Below, one piece after another: positions 1 through 7,875 of a stretch of DNA of 64,000 bases. The stretch is from assembly GCF_022343555.1 (NCBI RefSeq), contig NZ_JAKQZH010000006.1, forward strand, positions 1-64,000. The letters run 5' to 3'. Source of the DNA: Marinobacter sp. C7 (GTDB lineage: Bacteria > Pseudomonadota > Gammaproteobacteria > Pseudomonadales > Oleiphilaceae). Positions within the stretch are counted from its first letter, which is position 1; every line of letters starts with the position of its first letter. The translations under genes were made by a program, and so were the position numbers. A model generated the notes under the pieces. It saw only the letters and a program-made list of their open reading frames with translations. It was not told where the DNA came from and did not search any database.

Positions 1-145
1 ATGTCTTCAGTCCTTGAAGGGTTGATTCGGTCCGTTGAATCGGTGCGGGGGGTCAAGCCATCGGATCCTTGATGGGGCCCGCAGAGTTGGAGAAGGTACC
101 AGTGGCGTTCGAGAAAATCCAGAGTTTGGGGGTGGGTGTAAAGAT

Positions 146-175
146 GGGGTCAGATGAACACGTTCATCAGACCCC
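146..175. repeat. 30-bp imperfect palindrome, GATGAAC subtype
   Basis: Arms GGGGTC/GACCCC and GATGAAC/GTTCATC pair around a 2-nt centre, with one A/A mismatch between the two arm blocks. The copy at 1489-1518 has the same mismatch and differs only in the central bases. Confidence 0.85.
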
Positions 176-195
176 TGGGGGTGGGCGTGAAGGGG

Positions 196-225
196 GGGGT
201 CAGAAGAAAGCTTTCTTCTGACCCC
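196..225. repeat. 30-bp perfect palindrome, GAAGAAAG subtype
   Basis: A perfect 15+15 palindrome running GGGGTCAGAAGAAAG then its reverse complement. The same sequence recurs at 1419-1448 and, with one outer base changed, at 7834-7863. Confidence 0.9.
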
Positions 226-262
226 GGGTTTGGCCGCGAACTCGGGGTGGGGAGATGAAGAT

Positions 263-292
263 GGGGTCAGATGAAGGCTTTCATCTGACCCC
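263..292. repeat. 30-bp near-palindrome, GATGAAGG subtype
   Basis: Ends GGGGTCAGATGAA/TTCATCTGACCCC are perfectly inverted, with one mismatched pair near the centre. It is intermediate between the other two subtypes. Confidence 0.85.
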
Positions 293-388
293 TGGTTTGG
301 CCTCTCCGCCGTGGGTCATTGACCCGGCGTTGATTCTCCGGCACCCTAATCTGGTTTCATAACGCAACCTAAATAGGTGGATACTCCA

Positions 389-1414
389 GTGAGCGAATAC
401 AAGAATCGAGCAATCGTGTTGAAGAAGCGGCCCGAGGGGGAAATTCAGGAAGGTGATCTGGTCATGGAGGAGCGGTCGGTTCGGGCACCGGAGGATGGTG
501 AGGTTGTTGCCAAGGTGCTGTGGTTATCGCTGGATCCGTACATGCGTCCCCGGATGAATGATGCCAAGGGGTATATGGACCCGATCGGGATTGATGAGGT
601 GATTGTGGGCGAGAGCGTCGCGCAGATCGTTGAATCCCGGTCTGACAAGCTCAAGGTGGGTGACCTGGTTACCTGTTATTCCGGTTGGCAGGAGTATGTG
701 ACCTTCCCTGCTGACGCGCCCATGGTTTATCGGATCCAGAAAAAGGAAGGCGTTCCGCTGCAGGCTTATCTTGGTGTTGCCGGTATGCCGGGGCGGACGG
801 GGTATTGTGGCCTGATGTATGTCGGCAAACCGCAACCCGGCGAGACCGTGGTTGTGTCAGCAGCTTCCGGACCGGTTGGCACAGTGGTCGGCCAGACCGC
901 CAAGACGGAAGGTTGCCGCGTGGTCGGCGTGGCCGGCGGCCCCGAGAAATGCCGTTTTGTGGTCGAGGAACTGGGTTTTGATGCCTGTGTCGATTACAAG
1001 GCCGGCAATCTGGAGGCGGACCTGAAGGCCGCTTGCCCGGACGGAATCGACATATATTTCGAAAATGTCGGTGGTGCCGTTACCCGGGCCGTGGCGCCGT
1101 TGCTCAACACGGGAGCACGGGTGCCAATCTGCGGGTATGTGTCAGCCTACAACGCCAAGGACATGACGGAAGTGGAAACGCCCTTTCATGTGCTCAAGGC
1201 CCTGGATCCGGTGCCCGAGCATCGGTTCTTCCTGGTGACCGAGTGGCAGGACCGGCACCAGGAGATTACCGACATTCTGACGTCCCGGGTGGCCAGCGGG
1301 CAGTTGAAGTACCGGGAAACTGTTGCCGATGGGCTGGAAAACGCGGTGGAGGCGTTCAAGGGAATGTTGAAGGGTAAGAATTTCGGGAAACAGTTGGTTC
1401 GGGTTTCGGAGTGA
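389..1414 (+). CDS. NADP-dependent oxidoreductase, MDR family (CurA/PTGR-like)
   Basis: Medium-chain, zinc-free reductase of the YncB/CurA/prostaglandin-reductase group, which reduces alpha,beta-unsaturated aldehydes and ketones with NADPH. It has the SLDPYMRPRM segment typical of this group, a GMPGRTGYCGL segment, and the SAASGPVGTVVGQ Rossmann turn for the cofactor. The structural zinc cysteines of alcohol dehydrogenases are absent. Length (341 aa) is normal. I chose the GTG at 389 because GGTGGA lies about 8 nt upstream; a GTG at 377 would add four residues but has no good ribosome site. The gene is flanked on both sides by the 30-bp palindromes. The physiological substrate cannot be read from sequence. 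Confidence 0.9.
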   Translation: MSEYKNRAIVLKKRPEGEIQEGDLVMEERSVRAPEDGEVVAKVLWLSLDPYMRPRMNDAKGYMDPIGIDEVIVGESVAQIVESRSDKLKVGDLVTCYSGWQEYVTFPADAPMVYRIQKKEGVPLQAYLGVAGMPGRTGYCGLMYVGKPQPGETVVVSAASGPVGTVVGQTAKTEGCRVVGVAGGPEKCRFVVEELGFDACVDYKAGNLEADLKAACPDGIDIYFENVGGAVTRAVAPLLNTGARVPICGYVSAYNAKDMTEVETPFHVLKALDPVPEHRFFLVTEWQDRHQEITDILTSRVASGQLKYRETVADGLENAVEAFKGMLKGKNFGKQLVRVSE

Positions 1415-1418
1415 AATT

Positions 1419-1448
1419 GGGGTCAGAAGAAAGCTTTCTTCTGACCCC
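1419..1448. repeat. 30-bp perfect palindrome, GAAGAAAG subtype
   Basis: Identical to the palindrome at 196-225, starting 4 nt after the oxidoreductase stop codon. As RNA it would form a 13-15 bp hairpin and could protect or end the transcript, though it has no T-run. Confidence 0.9.
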
Positions 1449-1488
1449 GGTATAAGCCGGGAGTTTCGTGGGTGGGCCCAGCCAGCTT

Positions 1489-1518
1489 GGGGTCAGATGA
1501 ACGAGTTCATCAGACCCC
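1489..1518. repeat. 30-bp imperfect palindrome, GATGAAC subtype
   Basis: Same arms and same A/A mismatch as the copy at 146-175; only the central bases differ. It lies 40 bp from the copy at 1419-1448 and just beyond the 3' end of the GH13 gene, so the pair sits between two convergent genes. Confidence 0.85.
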
Positions 1519-1537
1519 TGAGTGGACCCCGGTTTTA

Positions 1538-3286
1538 TCAGCCCCCTGAGTTACCGCCGGTCTGATTCGATAGCCAGACGCATTGGTAGGGTTTCAGGGT
1601 GATGCTGCCGGAGAGATCATCAATGGCCATGCCGGAGATCAGGTCCACCCAGTGATCGGTGCCGATGAGGTTGATGTCGCTGAGCGCTACCTGCTGCACT
1701 TCGTTGCTGATGTTATGAATGCAGAAGACGGACTGGTCCCGGCGCATGCTCTGGCGCCAGAAGCCGAAGATTTTCAGGCCCAGGTGGAGCGTGAACTGGG
1801 TGGCATTGGGATGGAACGCGGCCTGGCCGCGGCGGATGCCGATCAGGCGCTTGAGTTCCTGGTACACCTTGCTGTGGTGACATAGCGGGTTTTCCAGCTC
1901 GTCCTCGAGCTTGTCCAGCTGCCACTGGCCCCGGTTGATGGACCTCAGCCGGCCGGTATTCTCCACCCTGGCGTAATCGTTTTCCGTGCCCAGCAGGCTG
2001 TGGATGTAGAAAGCCGGGATGCCTTCCAGGGCCAGCATGACGGTGTGCGCACACAGAAAGCGCTGAAGCTGGCAGTGGTCCGCCCCACCCTCCGCCGTCC
2101 CTTTCAGGGCATCCCACAGGGCAATGTTGATCTCGTAGGGCTGATCACGACCATCGGCGGTGCGCCGATACGACACCTTGCCACCGAAAGATTCCATGGT
2201 ATTGATCAGTCGCTGCTTCTCATCGTCATCCAGCAGCCCGTCCGTCGGCCGCATGCCGATGCCGTCGTGGGAGGCGATAAAGTTCAGGTAGGTGGTTCCC
2301 ATCTGTGCCGGCGGCATACTCATGAGCCAGGTCTTGAGGTGCCGGCAGTTTCCTGTCACCAGGGTGTTGATCAGCAGGGGCGGCAGGGAAAAATTGTAGA
2401 TAACGTGCGCTTCGTTGGCGTTTCCGAAATAGGTAAGGTTCTCCCGGTTGGGAACGTTGGTTTCCGTGATCACCACTGCCTCCGGCGTATGGTGCTCGAT
2501 GAGCAGGCGCAGGATCTTGATGAGCTCATGGGTCTGCTGCAGGTGAATGCACGGCGTGCCCGGCTCCTTCCAGAGAAAAGCCACGGCATCGAGCCTGAAC
2601 ATCACCACACCATGCTCCAGGTATTTTTTGATGATCCCGGCAAACTCGATCAGCACCCGGGGATTGGCAAAATTCAGATCCACCTGGTCTTCACTGAAGG
2701 TACACCAGACATATCGCTCGCCATCCTCGGTCTGCACCGGGGTCAACAGTGGAGAAGTTCTGGGCCGGACCACGGCGCTCAGATCATCCTTCGGATTTCC
2801 CTCAAAGAAATAATCCTTGCCCGGATCGACCCGCTTGCGGAAATTCTCGAACCAGCGGCTGCGCGCGGACATGTGATTGATCACCAGGTCTGCCATCAGC
2901 TTGAAATCACCGGCAATCTTTTCGACATCGCTCCAGCCGCCATGGGACTCGTTCACCGCCAGATAGTCCATGACAGAAAAGCCATCGTCAGAGCTGTACG
3001 GGAAGAATGGCAGGATGTGAACCGCCGAAACCGTCTCGGCCAGACAGTCCTTCAGGAACCGGTGCAGGGTCTGCAGCGGCTTCTCACCGTCACACTGGAC
3101 AGTGTCCGCATAGGTGATCAGGACAATATCGGATTCGTTCCAGTTGTTCTGGTGCGCCGGCGGTGGCTCCCGGTTCGGAGCCAGGTCCATGGTGCCCAGC
3201 AGCTGTTCCGCCAGGAAATCGCAGTCCAGTTCCGGGTATACCACCTCCAGCATGCCGACCAGTTTGGCTTTGAGGGGCTGGCTCAT
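1538..3286 (-). CDS. GH13_18 sugar phosphorylase, probable glucosylglycerate phosphorylase
   Basis: Glycoside hydrolase family 13 phosphorylase related to sucrose phosphorylase. It has a (beta/alpha)8 fold with nucleophile Asp233 (MFRLDAVAF), acid/base Glu275 (VVITETN) and stabiliser Asp341 (IASHDGIGM). Family knowledge: subfamily 18 holds sucrose, sucrose-6-phosphate and glucosylglycerate phosphorylases (E. coli YcjM is the last type). The neighbours GpgS, GpgP and glycerate kinase point to 2-O-alpha-glucosyl-D-glycerate plus phosphate giving glucose-1-phosphate and glycerate. The ATG overlaps the gpgS stop (ATGA), indicating translational coupling. Sucrose phosphorylase, a common automatic name, is less likely from context. 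582 aa, cytoplasmic, no signal peptide. Confidence 0.85.
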   Translation of the reverse strand: MSQPLKAKLVGMLEVVYPELDCDFLAEQLLGTMDLAPNREPPPAHQNNWNESDIVLITYADTVQCDGEKPLQTLHRFLKDCLAETVSAVHILPFFPYSSDDGFSVMDYLAVNESHGGWSDVEKIAGDFKLMADLVINHMSARSRWFENFRKRVDPGKDYFFEGNPKDDLSAVVRPRTSPLLTPVQTEDGERYVWCTFSEDQVDLNFANPRVLIEFAGIIKKYLEHGVVMFRLDAVAFLWKEPGTPCIHLQQTHELIKILRLLIEHHTPEAVVITETNVPNRENLTYFGNANEAHVIYNFSLPPLLINTLVTGNCRHLKTWLMSMPPAQMGTTYLNFIASHDGIGMRPTDGLLDDDEKQRLINTMESFGGKVSYRRTADGRDQPYEINIALWDALKGTAEGGADHCQLQRFLCAHTVMLALEGIPAFYIHSLLGTENDYARVENTGRLRSINRGQWQLDKLEDELENPLCHHSKVYQELKRLIGIRRGQAAFHPNATQFTLHLGLKIFGFWRQSMRRDQSVFCIHNISNEVQQVALSDINLIGTDHWVDLISGMAIDDLSGSITLKPYQCVWLSNQTGGNSGG

Positions 3287-4506
3287 GGCCGGTACTCCTC
3301 GTTGTCCAGCTCCACCGCTTCCAGCAACTGCTCCTTGATGTCCGGAATGGCACTGGTGACCCGGTTCCAGCTCGGGATGAAAGGAGTATCCATGGGGTTG
3401 TCCAGGAAATAGGCACCGGCCCGCATCACGTTCTGGGCAAACAGCTCCACGGCCTTCTCTTCTTTGTGTCGGTCGAAGGTGAGGCCGTTCATAACGGCAT
3501 CATTCTGATAGGTTTCCACGAAATCCAGGGCAATCCGGAAGTATGTGGCCTTGATGGTACGGAATTTCTCGTTGGAGAAGATCTCGCCGTTGGTAGCCAG
3601 CTTTCGGAACAGGGCTTTCGAGATATCCACGCTCATCTTGGACAACCCCCGGCTGGCATCTTCCGGGGATAGTTCCTGGTGCTTGTGATCGTAGGTATCG
3701 GCGATGTCCACCTGGCACAGCCGGTTGGTGGCGTAGTTGCGTTTCATCTCTGACAACACACCGATCTCCAGCCCCCAGTCGCTCGGAATACGCAGGTCAT
3801 TGATGACGTCGGTCCGGAACGAAAATTCACCGGCCAGCGGGTAGCGGTAGCTATCCAGGTAATCCAGGAAATCACTGGGGCCGCAGACTTTCTTCAGGGC
3901 ACGGATCAGTGGCGTCACCAGCAGCCGACTGACCCGGCCATTCATTTTCGAATCCGCTACCCGGGCATAATAGCCCTTGCAGAACATATAGTTGAACGCA
4001 GGATTGGCCACCGGGTAAATCAGGCGCGCCACCAGGTCCCGCGAATAGGTCAGGATGTCGCAGTCGTGCAGGGCCACGGACTTGCTGACACCGGAAGCCA
4101 ATACATAGCCAAAGCAGTACCAGACGTTCCGGCCCTTACCCATCTCGGTCGGCGCCAGGTTCTGCTCACGCAGCTTGAGGTCGAGCTCGCGCAGCCTCGG
4201 ACCATCGTTCCAGAGCACCTTGAACTCCTGCGGCAGCTCGGAAAAGTACGCCAGCGCATGCCGATACTGTTCCTCGTTGGCCCGGTCCAGCCCGATCACG
4301 ATCTGATCCAGATAGGGCACTTTCGTCAGCTCACTGACGATGTTTTTCAGCGCCGGCCCCTCCAGCTCCGAATACAACGACGGCAGCACAAGGGACATGG
4401 GCCGGGCCTTTCGGAAGTTCATCAGTTCCGCTTCCATCTCCTCTACAGGCCGGCGGACAAGGTTATGCAGGGTGGTGACAATGCCGTTCTGGTAAAAGTC
4501 GCCCAC
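3283..4506 (-). CDS. gpgS: Glucosyl-3-phosphoglycerate synthase
   Basis: GT81-type GT-A glycosyltransferase that joins glucose from a nucleotide sugar to 3-phosphoglycerate, the first step of glucosylglycerate synthesis. The N-terminus carries the family segment around residues 34-45 (ARPMSLVLPSLYSELEG), and the metal-binding DxD motif is Asp148-Cys-Asp150 (ALHDCDILTYSRDL). Length (407 aa) is normal. The start is GTG at 4506 with AGAGGAG about 8 nt upstream. It is third in the minus-strand operon: 14 nt after gpgP and overlapping the phosphorylase start by 4 nt. Confidence in the reaction is high because the phosphatase partner is adjacent. Confidence 0.93.
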   Translation of the reverse strand: MGDFYQNGIVTTLHNLVRRPVEEMEAELMNFRKARPMSLVLPSLYSELEGPALKNIVSELTKVPYLDQIVIGLDRANEEQYRHALAYFSELPQEFKVLWNDGPRLRELDLKLREQNLAPTEMGKGRNVWYCFGYVLASGVSKSVALHDCDILTYSRDLVARLIYPVANPAFNYMFCKGYYARVADSKMNGRVSRLLVTPLIRALKKVCGPSDFLDYLDSYRYPLAGEFSFRTDVINDLRIPSDWGLEIGVLSEMKRNYATNRLCQVDIADTYDHKHQELSPEDASRGLSKMSVDISKALFRKLATNGEIFSNEKFRTIKATYFRIALDFVETYQNDAVMNGLTFDRHKEEKAVELFAQNVMRAGAYFLDNPMDTPFIPSWNRVTSAIPDIKEQLLEAVELDNEEYRP

Positions 4507-4520
4507 GGCGGCTCTCCTCT

Positions 4521-5324
4521 TTAATACCCGTACTCAAGCAGCAGATTGAGTACACAGTCATTCCAGCCTTCCGGACCGGGTCTGAGGGAGCGAATGGCGC
4601 GCCGGTCTGACGGCAGCTGGACGCTCTCGCTGTTGACGCCCCGGATCACCACCGGGATGTCGGAAGCCTCCAGCATGCCCTGATCGTTCGGGCTGTCACC
4701 CAGTGCGATAGCAAGAACCGGTTCGCGGCCAAAACGCTCCTGATATTTACCCAGCAAGAAACGGGCCCCATCGGCCTTGTCGAAGATACCCATGGCATGC
4801 CAGAAGCGGCCACCCTGCACCAGGCGGAGGTTGTCCTTGGCCAGCGAGGCCTCGAATTGCCGGAATTCCTCCTCGTCACCCTCCCAGATCAGCGGCTCAG
4901 TGCCGTGACGTTGCATGGCCCGCGAAGCCGCGGTGACATCCAGACCTGTGTAATCCGCCAGCTCTTCGGCCGACATGTCCTCAAAGCCCCGAAAACGTGC
5001 ACCGGTAGCCCGCAAGCGGCCCAGTGCGGACAACACCACGGCGCGGGATGCGCCAAAATTCACCACCTGTTCCGAGGAATTGCCAAAAATACCGGCAGGA
5101 ATGACGACAGCTGCACCGTTTTCGACAATGTAGGGATCGCCATTGCCCAGCTCGTTCCGAAGCACCGCAATCTCCGCAGCGGTCTTGCTGGAATTGAGAA
5201 TCAGGGGAACTCCCGCTGCCCGTATCCTGGCAAGGGCAGGCCTGGCCGCTTCCCAGGAATAGTCTTCGTGGTCCAGCAGGGTGCCATCGAGATCGGTAAA
5301 CAGAATCAGGTGGGGCCTGGGCAT
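4521..5324 (-). CDS. gpgP: Glucosyl-3-phosphoglycerate phosphatase, HAD family (MPGP-like)
   Basis: HAD-superfamily phosphatase of the Cof/mannosyl-3-phosphoglycerate phosphatase type. Motif I is DLDGTLLD with Asp11 and Asp13; motif II is the NSSKTAAEI segment; motif IV is ALGDSPNDQGML near the C-terminus. It should dephosphorylate glucosyl-3-phosphoglycerate to glucosylglycerate, and related enzymes also accept the mannosyl compound. 267 aa, cytoplasmic. The ATG has GAGGAAAG just upstream. It lies between glycerate kinase (22-nt gap) and gpgS (14-nt gap). The specific substrate is inferred from the adjacent gpgS. Confidence 0.9.
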   Translation of the reverse strand: MPRPHLILFTDLDGTLLDHEDYSWEAARPALARIRAAGVPLILNSSKTAAEIAVLRNELGNGDPYIVENGAAVVIPAGIFGNSSEQVVNFGASRAVVLSALGRLRATGARFRGFEDMSAEELADYTGLDVTAASRAMQRHGTEPLIWEGDEEEFRQFEASLAKDNLRLVQGGRFWHAMGIFDKADGARFLLGKYQERFGREPVLAIALGDSPNDQGMLEASDIPVVIRGVNSESVQLPSDRRAIRSLRPGPEGWNDCVLNLLLEYGY

Positions 5325-5346
5325 AGGCTTTCCTCGCTTGCGTTTG

Positions 5347-6297
5347 CTAACTGGAGACTGGAGCCCCCCGGAACCGCGGAGCCTCCAATGAATGGTCCGG
5401 GCCGACAGGGATCAGGACATCGGCCCGATCCGGCATTTCCCGGAGGCAATGCTCGGTCACGCGCTGGTAGTGCATGATGAATCGGGCCACTTCTTCGTCG
5501 GACATGATGCGCAACGAGGGAGCACTGCCATCACCACCGCCCTCTTTTGGTGCGCCCGCATGGCGCGCAGCCAACTTGTGCTCCTGCAGGGTGCGCCATT
5601 CCAGCACGCATTCCATGGACGGTGCCTTGAGCATCACCAGACAATCGAGCCGATCAAAGAACGCGCGATAGCTGTCTTTCAGACAATCGTTTACATAGCT
5701 GCGCCAGGTGGCATAAGCGTCCTCCTCGGCTTCCAGCCTGTTGACTGGTCTTGCCAGCGCCTCTTCACTTTCGGGCGCTGCTCCCAGGCACCAGCCTTCC
5801 ACCAGAATGACCTCCGCCGGGCCTTCGAACACCGGCCACAGGTCCCGGGGCGCACGATCATCCCGGGCCTTGTCAAAAGCCGGAATTGCGGTCTTCTCCC
5901 CGGGTTCAGCGGCCAGCAGCTGGTCGATCACCTTCTGGCCCAGAGACACATCGTGTGTACCCGGCACACCCCGGGTAATGAACAATGGGTGGACCAGTCC
6001 GGCAAGTCTCTGGCGCTCTGCTCTGGTAAGGTAGATATCATCAATGGAGAAACTGGCCGTGGGCGTGCCATGGTGCCGGCTCAGGATTTCTTTCAGGAAC
6101 AGGGTCAGGGTTGATTTGCCGGTGCCCTGGGCCCCATGGATGCCAATAATCACGGGGCGCCCGAGCCCTTGCCGGAGTTCCAGAATCCGGCGCGCCAGCG
6201 GCAGGATGGTCTGTTCGACGGTGTCTCCGTATGAAGAAGGCAGACCCTCCTGATTGATCAGGTTCTCAATGGTGCTGTTGAGTTCGTTGTCAGACAC
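5347..6297 (-). CDS. D-glycerate kinase, P-loop (GLYK-like)
   Basis: P-loop kinase related to plant/yeast D-glycerate 3-kinase and to the phosphoribulokinase/uridine kinase fold. Walker A is GAQGTGKST at about residues 55-63, followed by SFSIDDIYLT and the VEGWCLGA segment. It probably phosphorylates the glycerate released by the phosphorylase at 1538, returning carbon to glycolysis. The frame is open further upstream into selO, but I place the start at GTG 6297 (MSDNELN...), which has AGGAAA about 6 nt upstream and gives a 316-aa protein with no overlap with the divergent gene. It is first in the glucosylglycerate operon. Which hydroxyl is phosphorylated (2- or 3-) is not visible. Confidence 0.83.
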   Translation of the reverse strand: MSDNELNSTIENLINQEGLPSSYGDTVEQTILPLARRILELRQGLGRPVIIGIHGAQGTGKSTLTLFLKEILSRHHGTPTASFSIDDIYLTRAERQRLAGLVHPLFITRGVPGTHDVSLGQKVIDQLLAAEPGEKTAIPAFDKARDDRAPRDLWPVFEGPAEVILVEGWCLGAAPESEEALARPVNRLEAEEDAYATWRSYVNDCLKDSYRAFFDRLDCLVMLKAPSMECVLEWRTLQEHKLAARHAGAPKEGGGDGSAPSLRIMSDEEVARFIMHYQRVTEHCLREMPDRADVLIPVGPDHSLEAPRFRGAPVSS

Positions 6298-6366
6298 GGT
6301 GGTTTCCTGAATCGGTTTAAATTTGAAAACAGCAGAATCTGTACCAACTGAGAGTATACGCATTGT

Positions 6367-7821
6367 ATGAGTGACACAGGTTTCCGGATCGAACATCGCT
6401 ACCTGGAGCTTCCGGAGAGTTTTTACACCCGGGTACAGCCAAAGCCACTGACCGACGCCAGAATGGTCACCTTCAACCATGAACTGGCACGCCAAATGGG
6501 CTTCCACGCCGGTTCTGCAGAGCAGTGGACCGGAGTCGGGGCCGGTTCGGAGTTACTGGAAGGCATGGACCCGGTGGCCATGAAGTACACCGGCCACCAG
6601 TTCGGCATGTACAACCCGGAACTGGGAGACGGCCGCGGCCTGCTGCTGTGGGAGACCATCGGGCCCGATGGCCGGCGCTGGGACTGGCACCTCAAGGGCG
6701 CCGGCACCACACCCTACTCCCGCTTCGGTGATGGCCGGGCGGTGTTGCGCTCCACCATCCGGGAATACCTGTGCAGCGAGGCCATGCATTTTCTCGGCAT
6801 TCCCACCACCCGGGCCCTGTTCATGGTGAGCGCGAAGGACCCGATCCGGAGGGAATCCATAGAAACTGCAGCCGCTCTGGTACGGGTAGCGGAAAGTCAC
6901 ATCCGGTTCGGCCACTTCGAATTCGCTGCCCATCACGAAGGGCCGGAGGCGGTGCAGACCCTGATCGAGCACGTCATTGCCCTGCACTTCCCGCACCTGA
7001 TCGATTTGCCGGACGACGAACGCCACACCCGCTGGTTTGAGGAAGTGGTGGAGAGAACCGCGCGCCTGATTGCCGACTGGCAGGCAGTGGGCTTCTGCCA
7101 TGGCGTAATGAACAGCGACAACATGTCCATCATCGGCGACACCTTCGACTACGGCCCCTACGCCTTCCTAGACGATTTCGACGCCGGCTACATCTGCAAC
7201 CATACCGACCAGGAAGGCCGGTATGCCTACAACCGCCAGCCCCAGGTCGGCTTTGTAAACTGTCAGTACCTGGCCAACGCGTTGTTGCCGGTCATGGACG
7301 AGGACAGCGTCCGCCGTGGCCTGAGGCGGTACGAGGTGACCTACAACGAGCGTTTCCTGCAAAACATGCGCGACAAGCTCGGCCTGGCCGAACCCGAAGA
7401 CGCCGACCTCAGCCTGATCATGGAGACATTCAGCATGCTCCACGAACACCACATTGACTACACCCGGTTCTTCCGGGGCCTCTCCAGCCTCTATGATAAG
7501 GGCCACGCGCCGGTACGGGACCTGTTCGTGGACCGAAGCGTGGCGGACGAATGGCTGGAGCGATACGAGCAACGCCTGCAAAAAGAAACCCGCGCCCATG
7601 ACGAGCGGGAATACGCCATGCGCAAGGTAAACCCGAAATACATCCTGCGGAACTACCTGGCCCAGCAGGTGATTCAGGAGGCGCAAAACGGGGATTATCA
7701 GCCGATGGAGGAGTTACTGCAGGTGCTCAGGCGCCCGTATGACGAGCAGCCGGAGTTTGAGAAGTATGCGGCACTGCCGCCGGACTGGGGGAAGCATTTG
7801 AACATCAGCTGTTCCAGCTGA
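6367..7821 (+). CDS. selO: Protein adenylyltransferase SelO (YdiU family)
   Basis: Pseudokinase-fold enzyme of the SelO/YdiU family, known to transfer AMP from ATP to protein Ser/Thr/Tyr. Signature blocks are present: YTGHQFGMYNPELGDGRG, LKGAGTTPYSRFGDGRA, the catalytic-loop-like CHGVMNSDNMS, and the metal-binding YAFLDDFD. The C-terminus ends in Cys-Ser-Ser, where eukaryotic members carry selenocysteine; here the codon is an ordinary Cys. Length (484 aa) matches the family. The gene diverges from the glucosylglycerate operon, with 69 bp between the starts. Family work links YdiU to oxidative-stress protection; nothing visible links it to its neighbours. Confidence 0.95.
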   Translation: MSDTGFRIEHRYLELPESFYTRVQPKPLTDARMVTFNHELARQMGFHAGSAEQWTGVGAGSELLEGMDPVAMKYTGHQFGMYNPELGDGRGLLLWETIGPDGRRWDWHLKGAGTTPYSRFGDGRAVLRSTIREYLCSEAMHFLGIPTTRALFMVSAKDPIRRESIETAAALVRVAESHIRFGHFEFAAHHEGPEAVQTLIEHVIALHFPHLIDLPDDERHTRWFEEVVERTARLIADWQAVGFCHGVMNSDNMSIIGDTFDYGPYAFLDDFDAGYICNHTDQEGRYAYNRQPQVGFVNCQYLANALLPVMDEDSVRRGLRRYEVTYNERFLQNMRDKLGLAEPEDADLSLIMETFSMLHEHHIDYTRFFRGLSSLYDKGHAPVRDLFVDRSVADEWLERYEQRLQKETRAHDEREYAMRKVNPKYILRNYLAQQVIQEAQNGDYQPMEELLQVLRRPYDEQPEFEKYAALPPDWGKHLNISCSS

Positions 7822-7833
7822 AGGGGCATGCAC

Positions 7834-7863
7834 AGGGTCAGAAGAAAGCTTTCTTCTGACCCC
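7834..7863. repeat. 30-bp palindrome, GAAGAAAG subtype
   Basis: Same as the palindromes at 196 and 1419 except that the first base is A instead of G. It sits 12 nt after the selO stop and 12 nt before the fumA 3' end, that is, between convergent genes, as do the copies at 1419-1518. Confidence 0.88.
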
Positions 7864-7875
7864 GCCTTCAAGCCC

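Larger units (their letters stand above)
1..376. other. Gene-poor left edge with palindromic repeats
   Basis: No convincing gene lies here. A frame open from base 1 to a TGA at 70-72 could be the tail of a gene that begins outside the window or chance; 24 codons are too few to judge. The rest is G-rich, with three 30-bp palindromes (listed separately) spaced about 50-70 bp apart, like a REP/BIME-type cluster. The promoter and ribosome-binding site of the oxidoreductase at 389 must lie in the last part of this stretch. Confidence 0.6.

Noticed and set aside
1..72. 24-codon open frame at the left edge
   Set aside because: Too short to tell a gene tail from chance; recorded only as part of the edge region.
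2000..3412. Long plus-strand open frame (about 470 codons) opposite the GH13 gene
   Set aside because: Antisense shadow of the phosphorylase; no ribosome site or recognisable domain.
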